DNA of 53,847 bases from assembly GCF_026242045.1 (NCBI RefSeq), contig NZ_JAPJDO010000037.1:1-53847 (forward strand). Direction: 5' to 3'. The notes beneath the pieces are model-generated. The model did no database searches. It was given only the letters and a program-made list of their open reading frames with translations, and was not told the origin of the DNA. Made by a program: the position numbers and the translations under genes. Source of the stretch: Mycobacterium pinniadriaticum. GTDB lineage: Bacteria > Actinomycetota > Actinomycetes > Mycobacteriales > Mycobacteriaceae. This document shows positions 9,800-19,041 of this stretch, one piece after another (positions within the stretch are counted from its first letter, which is position 1; each line of letters starts with the position of its first letter).

Positions 9800-10797
9800 T
9801 GGCGCAGCTTCTCGTCACCGGAGGTGCCGGGTTCATCGGATCCAACTTCGTGCATTACGCGGTCGAGCACACCGATCACCACATCACCGTGCTGGACAAA
9901 CTGACCTATGCTGGTAATCGCGAGTCGCTGGCCGGCCTGCCCGAGGATCGGGTCACCTTTGTGCATGGTGATGTCGCTGATGCCGAGATGGTCGACAAGC
10001 TGGTCGCCACTGCCGACGGTGTGGTGCACTACGCCGCGGAAACCCACAACGACAATTCCCTGGATGACCCCGAGCCGTTCCTGCACACCAATGTGATCGG
10101 CACCTTCACGTTGCTCGAGGCGGTCCGCAAGTACGGTGTGCGCTATCACCACATCTCCACCGACGAGGTGTACGGCGATTTGGCGCTGGACGATCCCGGC
10201 CGGTTCACCGAAGCCAGCCCCTACAACCCGTCGTCACCCTATTCGTCGACCAAGGCCGGCAGTGATCTGCTGGTGCGGGCGTGGGTGCGTTCCTACGGGG
10301 TGGCGGCGACGATTTCGAACTGCTCCAACAACTATGGCCCGTACCAACACGTGGAGAAATTCATTCCCCGCCAGATCACCAATGTCTTGTGCGGTGCCCG
10401 CCCCAAGCTGTACGGCGACGGTCTCAACGTGCGCGACTGGATCCATGCCGATGATCACTCGTCGGCGGTATTGCTGATCTTGGAGAAGGGCCGGATCGGG
10501 GAGACGTACCTGATCGGCGCCAACGGCGAAAAGGACAACAAGACCGTCGTCGAACTGATCCTGACGATCATGGGCCGCGATGCCGACGACTACGAGAAGG
10601 TCCCCGACCGGACCGGCCATGACCTGCGGTATGCGATCGACGCGACCAAATTACGTGACGAGCTCGGGTGGCGGCCTCGGTACCCTGACTTCGAAAACGG
10701 CCTGGCAGCGACGATCGAGTGGTATCGCGACCACGAAAGCTGGTGGGCGCCCGCCAAAGCCGCCACCGAAGCGTTCTACGCCCGCCTCGGGCAATGA
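9799..10797 (+). CDS. rmlB: dTDP-glucose 4,6-dehydratase RmlB
   Basis: Converts dTDP-glucose to dTDP-4-keto-6-deoxy-glucose, using tightly bound NAD+. The 332-residue extended SDR has TGGAGFIGSNF at the N terminus for NAD, the STDEVYGDL motif that carries the catalytic Thr/Asp/Glu of RmlB, and YSSTKAGSD with the Tyr-Lys pair. The ISNCSNNYGPYQHVEKFIP region is also RmlB-like. The GTG start shares one base with the rmlA stop (TAGTG), so the two are almost surely cotranscribed. It lies 16 bp upstream of the rmlC-rmlD fusion. Confidence 0.96.
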   Translation: MAQLLVTGGAGFIGSNFVHYAVEHTDHHITVLDKLTYAGNRESLAGLPEDRVTFVHGDVADAEMVDKLVATADGVVHYAAETHNDNSLDDPEPFLHTNVIGTFTLLEAVRKYGVRYHHISTDEVYGDLALDDPGRFTEASPYNPSSPYSSTKAGSDLLVRAWVRSYGVAATISNCSNNYGPYQHVEKFIPRQITNVLCGARPKLYGDGLNVRDWIHADDHSSAVLLILEKGRIGETYLIGANGEKDNKTVVELILTIMGRDADDYEKVPDRTGHDLRYAIDATKLRDELGWRPRYPDFENGLAATIEWYRDHESWWAPAKAATEAFYARLGQ

Positions 10798-10813
10798 CAG
10801 GGGAGCGCAAGCG

Positions 10814-12253
10814 ATGACGGAGCTGGGCAAGGCGTTGCGCGCGACCGCCACGGCCATTCCAGGGCTGACCATCTGGGAACTGCCACTTCATGGCGACAAT
10901 CGCGGGTGGTTCAAGGAGAACTGGCAGCGCGAGAAGATGATGGCCGCCGGAATGCCTGATTTCGGGCCGGTGCAGAACAACATCTCGTTCAACGATGCGG
11001 CGGGTACGACCCGCGGCATCCACGCCGAACCATGGGACAAGTACATCTCGGTCGCTGCCGGACGGATCTTCGGGGCGTGGGTCGACCTACGCGACGGACC
11101 CACGTTCGGGACCGTCGTCACCGCGGAACTCGACCCGTCGCGTGCGGTCTTCGTGCCGCAGGGTGTCGGCAACGGTTTCCAGACGCTGGAGCCCAACACC
11201 GCCTACACCTACCTCGTCAACGATCACTACTCACCCGACGGTGTCTACACGTCGCTTCACCCGGGTGACGAGACCGTCGGCATCGACTGGCCGATTCCTC
11301 TGGAACAGGCCGAGCTGTCGGCGAAAGACCGCGCCCAGGGACCGCTGTCCGACGTCGTGCCCGTCAAGCCGCGAAAGATCCTGGTCGTCGGTGCCAACGG
11401 TCAGCTTGGCCGGGCTTTGCAATCGGCATACGAAGACGTGTCCCATGTCGAGTTCGTCGACCTGCCCGACTTCGATCTGACGGCCAGTGATCTTGGCTCC
11501 GTACGTCGTTGGCGCGACTACGGAACCATCGTCAATGCGGCGGCCTACACGGCGGTCGATGCGGCCGAGACCTCTGAAGGGCGGGCCGCGGCATGGGCCG
11601 CCAACGTCGGTGGTGTCGCGAATCTGGCGTGTATCGCATCGGCGCATCGGCTGACGGTGGTGCACGTCTCGACGGACTACGTGTTCGACGGCACCGCGAC
11701 GCGGCCCTACCGCGAGGACGATCCGATGGCCCCGCTGGGCGTCTACGGGCAGACCAAAGCCGCCGGCGATCAGATCATCGCCACGTTGGACAGGCACTAC
11801 ATCCTGCGCACCTCGTGGGTGATCGGTGACGGACGAAACTTCGTGCGCACCATGCTTTCTCTGGCCGAACGGGGTGTGGACCCGTCGGTGGTCGACGACC
11901 AGGTCGGCCGGCTGACGTTCACCTCGGAATTGGCCCGGGCGATCCGGCATCTCGTCGAGACCGCGGCACCGTACGGGACGTACAACCTGACGGGTTCCGG
12001 GCCGGTCACCTCGTGGGCCGATGTAGCGCGACGCACGTTCGAGCTTGCGGGTTCCGACCCGACCCGGGTGACAGGCGTGTCCACGGCGGAGTACTTCAGC
12101 ACGGCGACGAATCCGGTTTCGCCGCGGCCGGCCTGGGGTGTTCTCGACTTGGCGAAGATCGAGTCGACGGGGTTTGTGCCCGCCGCTGCCGGCGAGAGCT
12201 TGGAGGCTTACGTGCTGGCCGAGACCCGGGCGGGCCAGGCCGCGGCTCGGTAG
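10814..12253 (+). CDS. rmlC-rmlD: Fused dTDP-4-keto-rhamnose 3,5-epimerase / reductase (RmlC-RmlD)
   Basis: Two enzymes of rhamnose synthesis on one 479-residue chain. Residues about 1-185 are an RmlC cupin: TTRGIHAEPW carries the conserved His, and GRIFGAWVDLRDGPTFG is the core strand; NTAYTYLVNDHYSPDG follows. After a short join, KILVVGANGQLGRAL (near 191) begins an RmlD SDR with VHVSTDYVFDG and the YGQTK Tyr-Lys pair. The start is the ATG at 10814, preceded by GGGGAGCG about 7 bases upstream; the open frame runs back to 10580 but that part overlaps rmlB in another frame and is not family-like. In the mycobacterial housekeeping set RmlC and RmlD are separate proteins. The gene ends 18 bp before the convergent mmpL stop. 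Confidence 0.93.
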   Translation: MTELGKALRATATAIPGLTIWELPLHGDNRGWFKENWQREKMMAAGMPDFGPVQNNISFNDAAGTTRGIHAEPWDKYISVAAGRIFGAWVDLRDGPTFGTVVTAELDPSRAVFVPQGVGNGFQTLEPNTAYTYLVNDHYSPDGVYTSLHPGDETVGIDWPIPLEQAELSAKDRAQGPLSDVVPVKPRKILVVGANGQLGRALQSAYEDVSHVEFVDLPDFDLTASDLGSVRRWRDYGTIVNAAAYTAVDAAETSEGRAAAWAANVGGVANLACIASAHRLTVVHVSTDYVFDGTATRPYREDDPMAPLGVYGQTKAAGDQIIATLDRHYILRTSWVIGDGRNFVRTMLSLAERGVDPSVVDDQVGRLTFTSELARAIRHLVETAAPYGTYNLTGSGPVTSWADVARRTFELAGSDPTRVTGVSTAEYFSTATNPVSPRPAWGVLDLAKIESTGFVPAAAGESLEAYVLAETRAGQAAAR

Positions 12254-12271
12254 CGACGGCCCGCTAGCGAC

Positions 12272-15208
12272 TCAGACCGATGTCCTCGGGATTTCGGCGG
12301 TGACGGCGTCGTCGAGGTCGTCGCGGGGCAGCATGTAGGCCCGCACCGAGGCACGCGTTCCTTCGGACCGCAGCATCGCACTGGCCGGGCGCGGACGAAC
12401 GCGCAGGGGCCACCAGAACCACCGGCCGAGTAGAACGGCGATCGACGGTGTCATGAACGACCGCACGACCAAGGTGTCGAAGAGCAGACCCAGGCCGATC
12501 GTGGTACCGACCTGACCGATGATCTGCAGATCGCTGGCCACCATCGCGGCCATGGTGAACGCGAACACCAGGCCGGCGTTGGTCACGACCTTGCCGGAGC
12601 CGCCCATCGCGCGGATGATTCCGGTGTTGATCCCGGCGGCCAACTCTTCTTTGATTCGGGATACCAGGAGCAGGTTGTAGTCGGAGCCGACCGCCAACAG
12701 CACGATCACCGACATCGGCAGCACCATCCAGTGCAGTTTGATACCCAGGATGTATTGCCAGAGCAGCACCGACATCCCGAACGACGCGCCCAGCGACAGC
12801 GCCACCGTGCCGACGATCACCAGGGCGGCGATCAAGCTGCGGGTGATGATCAGCATGATGATGAAGATCAGGCACAGCGCGCCGACCGCCGCGATCAACA
12901 GATCGTATTTGGAGCCATCGCTGAAGTCCTTGAAGGTCGCCGCCGTGCCGGCGATAGAGATCTTGGAACCTTGCAACGGGGTTGTCTTGAGAGCTTCCTC
13001 GGCGGCGGACCTGATCTTGTCGATGCTCGCGATGCCCGCCGGTGACGCCGGTTCCTCCTTGTGGGAGATGATGAACCGAGCCGCTTTCCCGTCAGGAGAC
13101 AGGTAGGCGCTCATCGCTTTCTGGAAGTCCGGATTCTGGAACACCTCCGGGGGCAGATAGAACGTATCGTCATTCTGAGCTGCGTCGAACGCCTGTCCCA
13201 TGGCGGTGGTGTTGGTGTTCGAATCGTCCAACATGTTGAACGTACCGGACATCGTGGCGTGCATTTTCAGCATCATGCCTCGCATTGATTCCATGATCGC
13301 GATCATCTTGGGCATCTGCGCAAGGATCTGCGGCAATAACTGGTCCAAGGCATCGAGATGCACCAGCATCTCTTTCATCTTGTCATTGAGTGATGTAATA
13401 CCGTCAATTGCGTCAAATACCGACCGGATAGACCAGCAAATGGGAATGTCATAGCAGTGCGGCTCCCAGTACAGATAATTCCGGATCGGCCGGAAGAAAT
13501 CGTCGAAGTCCGCGGCGTTGCCCATCAGTATCGTCACGAGTTGCGACATTTCTTTTGTCGTAACGAACGATTTGTGCGTGAGGTCGTTGAGTTGCTTTTG
13601 CAGCTCATACATGCGCTTCATGATCACAATTTGCCGGTCGATCAATCTGACCTGTTCGAGCATGTCGTTCATGCGAGCCTTGACGAAGTTCAGACTGCTC
13701 TGCATGCCCGCGTTCTGCATGTTCAGCAGGAAGGGAATGGAGGTGTGCTCGATCGGTGTCCCCTCGGGCCGCGTGATGCCCTGGACGCGGGAGATGCCAG
13801 GAACCTTGAAGATCGCCTTCGCCAGTTTGTGCAGGATGAGGAAATCCGCGGGATTCCGCATATCATGATCGGATTCGATCATCAGGATTTCCGGCATCAT
13901 CCGGGCCTGGGAAAAATGGCGATCGGCGGCGGCGTTGCCCACATTCGCCGGTAGATCCTGCGGTATGTAAAGCCGGTCGTTATAGCTGGTCTGGTAGCCG
14001 GGCAGTGCGAGCAGCCCGACCAGTGCAATCGCTATCGTCGAGACAAGGATGGGGGCTGGCCAGCGCACCACCGCCGTGCCGATCCGTCGCCACCGCCGGT
14101 TCTTGAGCCGAACCTTGGGGTCGAACAGTTTGAGCCGGCCGCCGACCGCCAGAAACGACGGAACCAGGGTGACTGCCACCGCGACGGCGACGAACATGCC
14201 GACCGCGGATGGCACACCCATGCTCTGGAAAATCGGTATCCGGGTGAAGCTCAGGCACAGCATCGCCCCGGCGATGGTCAAACCGCTGCCCAGGACGACG
14301 GGGGCCACGCTGCGGAAGGTGCTGTAGAAGGCGGTTTCGATGTCTTCGCCAGCCTGGCGCGCCTCGTGGTATCGACCGAAGAAGAAGATCCCGTAGTCGG
14401 TGCCGGCCGCCATCGCCAGGGCGACCAGCAAGCTCGTGGCGAATGTCGAGAGGCCGATGATGTTGTGGTCGGCCAGAAACGCGACGATTCCGCGGGCGAT
14501 CAATACCTCGATGCCGACCGTGAGTAACAGGCCGAGAACGGTGACGATCGACCGGTAGACGAGGAGCAGGACTGCGAAAATGAGGACGGCGCCCAATGCC
14601 GTCATCTTGATCATCGAGTGGTCGCCGGCATGCTGCATGTCGGCCACCAGCGCTGCGGGACCGGTGACATAGACCTTGATGCCGGGCGGTGGGGGCATGC
14701 GGTCAACGATGTTGCGAACCGCGGCGATTGATTGCTGGCCCAATGTCGTGCCTTGGTTACCGGCCAGATTCAATTGAATGTAGACGGCCTTGCCGTCCTT
14801 GCTTTGCGCGCCGGCCGCGGTGAGTCGGTCTCCCCACAGGTCCTGCACATGCTCGACGTGCTTGGTATCGCTCTTCAGAGCCTGAATCAGCCTGTCGTAG
14901 TACGTGTGCGCATCGTCCCCGAGCTGGTCCTGTCCCTCCAGCACCAACATGGCGAAACTGTCGGAGGCGGACTCTTTGAAGATACTGCCCATCCGGTGCA
15001 TGGCAACCACCGCCGGCGCGTCCTGCGGGGCCATCGGCACCGAATGGTCGCGGCCGACGGTCTCCAGCCAGGGAACAAAGAACGTCACCAGGATGGTCAG
15101 AGCCACCCAGGCCAGGATGATGAGCGGCGACAGCATACGGATCGCCCGCGCGATCGCTGGCCGACGGAGCTGATTAGTCGGCTCTGGCCGAAGGTCGGTA
15201 TCCGGCAC
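12272..15208 (-). CDS. mmpL: MmpL-family RND lipid transporter, second of tandem pair (MmpL4b-like)
   Basis: Inner-membrane RND-superfamily protein, 978 residues, expected to move a (glyco)lipid or its precursor across the membrane with proton drive. One N-terminal membrane helix (ILAWVALTILVTFFVPWL) precedes a large periplasmic domain, and two further groups of helices follow. The Asp-Tyr pairs used for proton relay in MmpLs are present: GTDYGIFFFGRYHEAR near 270 and GSDYNLLLVSRIKEE near 843. The second periplasmic domain holds a long Met-rich coiled coil (about 500-680) with the Cys pair EPHCYDIPICWS, as in the MmpL4/MmpL5 branch. GTG directly follows the TAA of the upstream mmpL with no spacer. 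The set mmpS-mmpL-mmpL matches mmpS4-mmpL4a-mmpL4b of GPL loci. Confidence 0.93.
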   Translation of the reverse strand: MPDTDLRPEPTNQLRRPAIARAIRMLSPLIILAWVALTILVTFFVPWLETVGRDHSVPMAPQDAPAVVAMHRMGSIFKESASDSFAMLVLEGQDQLGDDAHTYYDRLIQALKSDTKHVEHVQDLWGDRLTAAGAQSKDGKAVYIQLNLAGNQGTTLGQQSIAAVRNIVDRMPPPPGIKVYVTGPAALVADMQHAGDHSMIKMTALGAVLIFAVLLLVYRSIVTVLGLLLTVGIEVLIARGIVAFLADHNIIGLSTFATSLLVALAMAAGTDYGIFFFGRYHEARQAGEDIETAFYSTFRSVAPVVLGSGLTIAGAMLCLSFTRIPIFQSMGVPSAVGMFVAVAVAVTLVPSFLAVGGRLKLFDPKVRLKNRRWRRIGTAVVRWPAPILVSTIAIALVGLLALPGYQTSYNDRLYIPQDLPANVGNAAADRHFSQARMMPEILMIESDHDMRNPADFLILHKLAKAIFKVPGISRVQGITRPEGTPIEHTSIPFLLNMQNAGMQSSLNFVKARMNDMLEQVRLIDRQIVIMKRMYELQKQLNDLTHKSFVTTKEMSQLVTILMGNAADFDDFFRPIRNYLYWEPHCYDIPICWSIRSVFDAIDGITSLNDKMKEMLVHLDALDQLLPQILAQMPKMIAIMESMRGMMLKMHATMSGTFNMLDDSNTNTTAMGQAFDAAQNDDTFYLPPEVFQNPDFQKAMSAYLSPDGKAARFIISHKEEPASPAGIASIDKIRSAAEEALKTTPLQGSKISIAGTAATFKDFSDGSKYDLLIAAVGALCLIFIIMLIITRSLIAALVIVGTVALSLGASFGMSVLLWQYILGIKLHWMVLPMSVIVLLAVGSDYNLLLVSRIKEELAAGINTGIIRAMGGSGKVVTNAGLVFAFTMAAMVASDLQIIGQVGTTIGLGLLFDTLVVRSFMTPSIAVLLGRWFWWPLRVRPRPASAMLRSEGTRASVRAYMLPRDDLDDAVTAEIPRTSV

Positions 15209-18091
15209 TTACTTCTCTTGGTTCAGCAACAGGGCGCGCACCAACGGACGCGGTCCGGTAGGTCGGAGCATCGTGCTGGCGGGGCGGGGCCGCACCTGTT
15301 GCGGCCACCAGAACCAGCGCCCGAGCAGCGCAGCGATGGACGGGGTCATGAAAGCCCGTACGATCAGCGTGTCGAACAGCAGCCCTAGGGCGATCGTCGT
15401 CCCCACCTGACCAATGCTGAGCACGTCGCTCACCATCATCGACGCCATCGTGAAGGCGAACACTAGTCCGGCGGTCGTAACGACCTTTCCGGTGCCGGCC
15501 ATTGCCCGAATAATTCCGGTGTTGAGGCCGGCGCTTATTTCCTCTTTCATCCGGGCGACTAATAGCAAATTGTAGTCAGATCCGACGGCCAGCAGAATGA
15601 TTACAGTCATCACGAACACCGACCAGTGCAATTGGATGCCGAGCAAATACTGCCACACCAATACCGCCAGACCGAAGGATGCGCCCAAGGACAGCAAGAC
15701 CGTGCCGACGATGACCATCGCGGCAATGAGACTTCTCGTTACTATCAACATGACGATAAAGATGAGGCAGAGCGCCGCTACGACGGCAATCATCATGTCG
15801 TATTTGGTTCCGGTGACGATGTCTTTCACCAACGCCGCCGTGCCGGACAGGGAAATCTGCGAGCCCTCCAAGGGAGTCCCCTTGAGCGCTTCTTCGGCTG
15901 CGCTCTTGATCGCGTCGACGCGGGCGATACCGTCGGGCGATGTGGGGTCGCCTTTCTGGGATATCAGCATTCGCACGGCTTTCCCGTCCGGCGAGATGAA
16001 GATCTTCATGACTCGCTTGAAGTCCTCATTCTTGAAGACCTCCGGGGGGACGTAGAATGAATCATCGTTCTGTGCGGCATCGAACGCCTTGCCCATGGCG
16101 GTCGAATTGGCGCCGTTGTCGTCCATCTGGCCGAATACCCCCGACATGGTGCTGTGCATGGTGAGCAGCATGGTCCGCATGCTCGTCATGATCGCGATCA
16201 TCTCCGGGAACTGGCTGATCAGCTGGGGCATGAGGATGTCCATCTGATCGAGATTTCCGACCAACTCATTCAGCTTTTCGGTCAGTCCGTCAACGCCGTC
16301 GAGGATGTCGAAGATACTTCTGATCGACCAACAGATAGGGATATTGAAGCAGTGCGGTTCCCAGTAGAAGTAGTTGCGAATAGGTCGGAAGAAATCCTCG
16401 AAATCCGCTATGTGATCCCGCAACTCGTTGGTGATGTCGGCCATCTCGTGTGTGCTCTGGACCATGCTGTGCATGGTGGTCTGCATCTGCTGCATCAGGG
16501 CATACATGTGCGTCATGATGTCGATGGACTGTTGCATTTGGTCGGCCTGCGCCAGCAGGTCCGCCATGCGCTGTTTCTGGAAGAACATGAACTGCTGTTG
16601 GCCGGCCTGTTGCGCGCTCATCAGATAGGGAATCGTCGTGTGCGCGATTGGAGTTCCCTCGGGCCGTGTCACGGCCTGGACTTTTTCAATACCCGGAACT
16701 GCGAGCACTGCCTTCGCCAATTTGTTCAGCACCAGGAAATCGGCGGAATTGCGGAGATCGTGATCGGTCTCGACCAAAAGTATTTCGGGTGACATCATTG
16801 CCGACGGCGGAAAGTGTCGCGCTGCTGCCTCGATGCCCTGAGTGGCGGGAATGTTCTTGGGTAGGAAGTGCTGGTCGTTGTAATCGGGCTTGAAGCCCGG
16901 CAACGTCAGGAGTCCAACAAGTGTAACTGCCAAGGAAGCAACGAGAATGGGGCCCGGCCAGCGGACGATCGCGGTACCTATCCTTCGCCATCCGCGAGCC
17001 TGGGCTTTTCGCTTGGGTTCGAAAAGCCCGAAACGGCCTCCGGTCACGATGACCGCGGGGACGAGCGTGACCGCCACCGCGACGGCGACCATGATGCCGA
17101 CTGCGCAGGGAACGCCGAGGGCTTGGAATGCGGGCAGCCGGGTGAAGCTGAGACACAGGGTGGCTCCGGCGACGGTGGTGCCGGTGGCCAACACAACTCG
17201 GGCGACGCCGCGGTAGGTGGTGAAGAAGGCCGTCTCCCGATCTTGACCGGCCAGACGCGCCTCGTGATAGCGCCCGATGAAAAAAATCCCGTAGTCCGTT
17301 CCGGCCGCGATCACGAGGGCTACCAGCAGGTTTACCGCGAACGTGGTCAGCCCGATGATTCCGAAATGGCCGAGCAATGCGACGAATCCACGGGCTGCCT
17401 GCAGCTGTATGAAGACCACCATCAGCAACAGGATCACGGTGAACGGCGACCGGTAGACGATGAGCAGGGTCAGGAAGATCACCGCGATGCTCACCAACGT
17501 GATGGTGGTGACCGTACTGTTTCCGCTGACGCTCATATCCGCAGCGAGGGCAGCAGGGCCGGTGACGAAGGTCTTGATCCCCGGTGGCGCCGGCGTCTCC
17601 GCAACGATGTGCTGGACGGCTCGCACCGACTCGTTTGCCAGTGGCTCGCCCGGTTTACCGGAGAGCGCCAGTTGAACGTATGCGGCCTTGCCGTCATCGC
17701 TCTCGGCGGCGGCGCTGGTGAGCGGGTCACCCCAGAAGTTCTGGACGTGTTGCACATGCTTGGTATCGCTTTGGAACTGACGGATCAACCCGTCGTAGTA
17801 CCGGTGCGCCTCGTCGCCCAGGGGTTGCTGGCCTTCCAGGACGATCATCGCCGGGGCCGCGCCGGAATTGGATTCCTGGAAGACCTCCGCCATTCGCTGG
17901 GTGGCCTGAAACGACGGCGCATCAGTCGGGTTCTGGGACACCGCGTGCTCTGCCTCGACCTGCTCCAGCGTAGGAACGCCCAGGGTTAAGCCGAAGACAA
18001 TCGCCAACCACCCCAAGATGACGAGCACCGAGAATCGGCGGATCGTTCGTGCCACGACCGAATGCCCGGTATCGAGCTGGTGGTTACTCAT
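15209..18091 (-). CDS. mmpL: MmpL-family RND lipid transporter, first of tandem pair (MmpL4a-like)
   Basis: A 960-residue paralogue of the downstream MmpL, with the same layout: N-terminal helix, periplasmic domain, helix bundle with GTDYGIFFIGRYHEAR (near 265), second periplasmic domain with a Met/Gln-rich coiled coil and EPHCFNIPICWS, and helix bundle with GSDYNLLLVARMKEE (near 838). The chosen ATG (MSNHQLD) overlaps the mmpS stop as ATGA; an in-frame start 18 bases upstream (MSVEGR) is possible. In GPL producers both MmpL4a and MmpL4b are needed, so the pair may act together; that is knowledge of the family, not shown here. The C terminus ends two-codon-tight against the next mmpL. Confidence 0.93.
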   Translation of the reverse strand: MSNHQLDTGHSVVARTIRRFSVLVILGWLAIVFGLTLGVPTLEQVEAEHAVSQNPTDAPSFQATQRMAEVFQESNSGAAPAMIVLEGQQPLGDEAHRYYDGLIRQFQSDTKHVQHVQNFWGDPLTSAAAESDDGKAAYVQLALSGKPGEPLANESVRAVQHIVAETPAPPGIKTFVTGPAALAADMSVSGNSTVTTITLVSIAVIFLTLLIVYRSPFTVILLLMVVFIQLQAARGFVALLGHFGIIGLTTFAVNLLVALVIAAGTDYGIFFIGRYHEARLAGQDRETAFFTTYRGVARVVLATGTTVAGATLCLSFTRLPAFQALGVPCAVGIMVAVAVAVTLVPAVIVTGGRFGLFEPKRKAQARGWRRIGTAIVRWPGPILVASLAVTLVGLLTLPGFKPDYNDQHFLPKNIPATQGIEAAARHFPPSAMMSPEILLVETDHDLRNSADFLVLNKLAKAVLAVPGIEKVQAVTRPEGTPIAHTTIPYLMSAQQAGQQQFMFFQKQRMADLLAQADQMQQSIDIMTHMYALMQQMQTTMHSMVQSTHEMADITNELRDHIADFEDFFRPIRNYFYWEPHCFNIPICWSIRSIFDILDGVDGLTEKLNELVGNLDQMDILMPQLISQFPEMIAIMTSMRTMLLTMHSTMSGVFGQMDDNGANSTAMGKAFDAAQNDDSFYVPPEVFKNEDFKRVMKIFISPDGKAVRMLISQKGDPTSPDGIARVDAIKSAAEEALKGTPLEGSQISLSGTAALVKDIVTGTKYDMMIAVVAALCLIFIVMLIVTRSLIAAMVIVGTVLLSLGASFGLAVLVWQYLLGIQLHWSVFVMTVIILLAVGSDYNLLLVARMKEEISAGLNTGIIRAMAGTGKVVTTAGLVFAFTMASMMVSDVLSIGQVGTTIALGLLFDTLIVRAFMTPSIAALLGRWFWWPQQVRPRPASTMLRPTGPRPLVRALLLNQEK

Positions 18092-18699
18092 GCGGCCTTC
18101 AACAGACAAGAGACAAAAGAACTGACCTCGTGCGTCGTGGTATTTTCCGCTTTCACGACGCCGTCCACCGTGATGCGGCAGCCGATGGTCTCGCTGTTGC
18201 CTTGGGCGGCGACACTCCCGATGCCCGCGGCAGCGGAGATCGGGAACTCCAGCGACCAGGGCAGGGTGACATCCTGGTGTACCGGATCGCCGTTCTCATC
18301 GAAATAGCTCACCTGGGCCGCTGTCCCCGGTGGTCCGAACACTTCGTATTTCATCTTCTTCGGGTTGTACGGCTTGCCCTTGTCGTTCTTGGTGTCGCCA
18401 TAGGACAGGGTCTTCTCGTTTCCGAAGATGCTGTGCAGACGCGACACCGTCAGCCCGCCGGCAGCGAGCACAACGACGACAACCAGTGGAATCCAGAGGC
18501 GCCCAAGCGCCTTGAGGCCGAACCCTCGCCTGCGGCGCGCCTTTCGAGGTCGGCCTTCGGCCGGAGGTGGGGGCAACGGCTCGTTCATAGGCTGGGGCGG
18601 GACGTCATCGCGGGGCCAGTTGGTGACATCGGGCTGAGTTTGCTCAATGTCGGGCAAACTTCCGTCGATCACCGCACGCCGACCTTTCCCGTCTTCCAA
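18088..18699 (-). CDS. mmpS: MmpS-family accessory membrane protein with extended N terminus
   Basis: Small partner of MmpL transporters, 203 residues. A single membrane helix (about 69-88, WIPLVVVVVLAAGGLTV) is followed by a periplasmic beta-rich domain of the MmpS type (KKMKYEVFGPPGTAAQVSYFDENG, here split: KKMKYEVFG then AQVSYFD), ending with GCRITVDGVVKAE, typical of the family. The cytoplasmic N terminus of about 68 residues is Pro/Arg-rich and longer than in most MmpS proteins (about 140 residues in total). The TTG start at 18699 is backed by AGGAG about 9 bases upstream; an internal ATG (MNEPLPPPP, residue 38) would give a more usual length. It overlaps mmpL by 4 bp. Confidence 0.9.
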   Translation of the reverse strand: MEDGKGRRAVIDGSLPDIEQTQPDVTNWPRDDVPPQPMNEPLPPPPAEGRPRKARRRRGFGLKALGRLWIPLVVVVVLAAGGLTVSRLHSIFGNEKTLSYGDTKNDKGKPYNPKKMKYEVFGPPGTAAQVSYFDENGDPVHQDVTLPWSLEFPISAAAGIGSVAAQGNSETIGCRITVDGVVKAENTTTHEVSSFVSCLLKAA

Positions 18700-19041
18700 G
18701 TGCTTCCACTCCTAGCGCCAACCGTCAGATGGAGGTTGTAACTGCACATCGAGGCACGGCGTCTCACATAACCGCCAAGGGGCGGGGCGTCACAGTCTGC
18801 GCGACGGCGGTCCCCGCAAACGAGGGGCGCCTCCGAGAGCGCGACCGATCTCGACGAGAGTCAATCATGCTGATGGCCTCCGTGTGGGCTCTTTCCGATG
18901 CAACAGCGGAGCATACGCGCTTGCGTGTGCGTAAATCTGCGGTAACGGCTAACTGTTATGTTGCTGCCAGGCTGGTCACATTGACGCGTCCGCAAGCGGT
19001 AGAACGTCCACCTCTGAGCTTCCACTTTGGTCCCGGTTCCA
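18700..19041. other. 342-bp gap between papA-like gene and mmpS
   Basis: No convincing gene. A 110-codon opening on the plus strand (18729-19061) runs across it, but it lies opposite the ends of the flanking minus-strand genes and has no family-like features. Since mmpS and the papA-like gene read in the same direction, the gap probably carries an mmpS promoter. The stretch 18900-18970 is poorer in GC than its surroundings, which fits, but I could not settle on -35 and -10 boxes. The AGGAG serving mmpS is at its left end. Confidence 0.45.

Noticed and set aside
10580..10813. Longer N terminus for the RmlC-RmlD fusion
   Set aside because: It overlaps the rmlB 3' end in another frame and is Arg/Pro-rich; ATG 10814 has a good ribosome site and fits RmlC.
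16868..17989. 373-codon plus-strand frame opposite the MmpL N-terminal half
   Set aside because: Repetitive charged translation produced by the reverse complement of membrane-helix codons.
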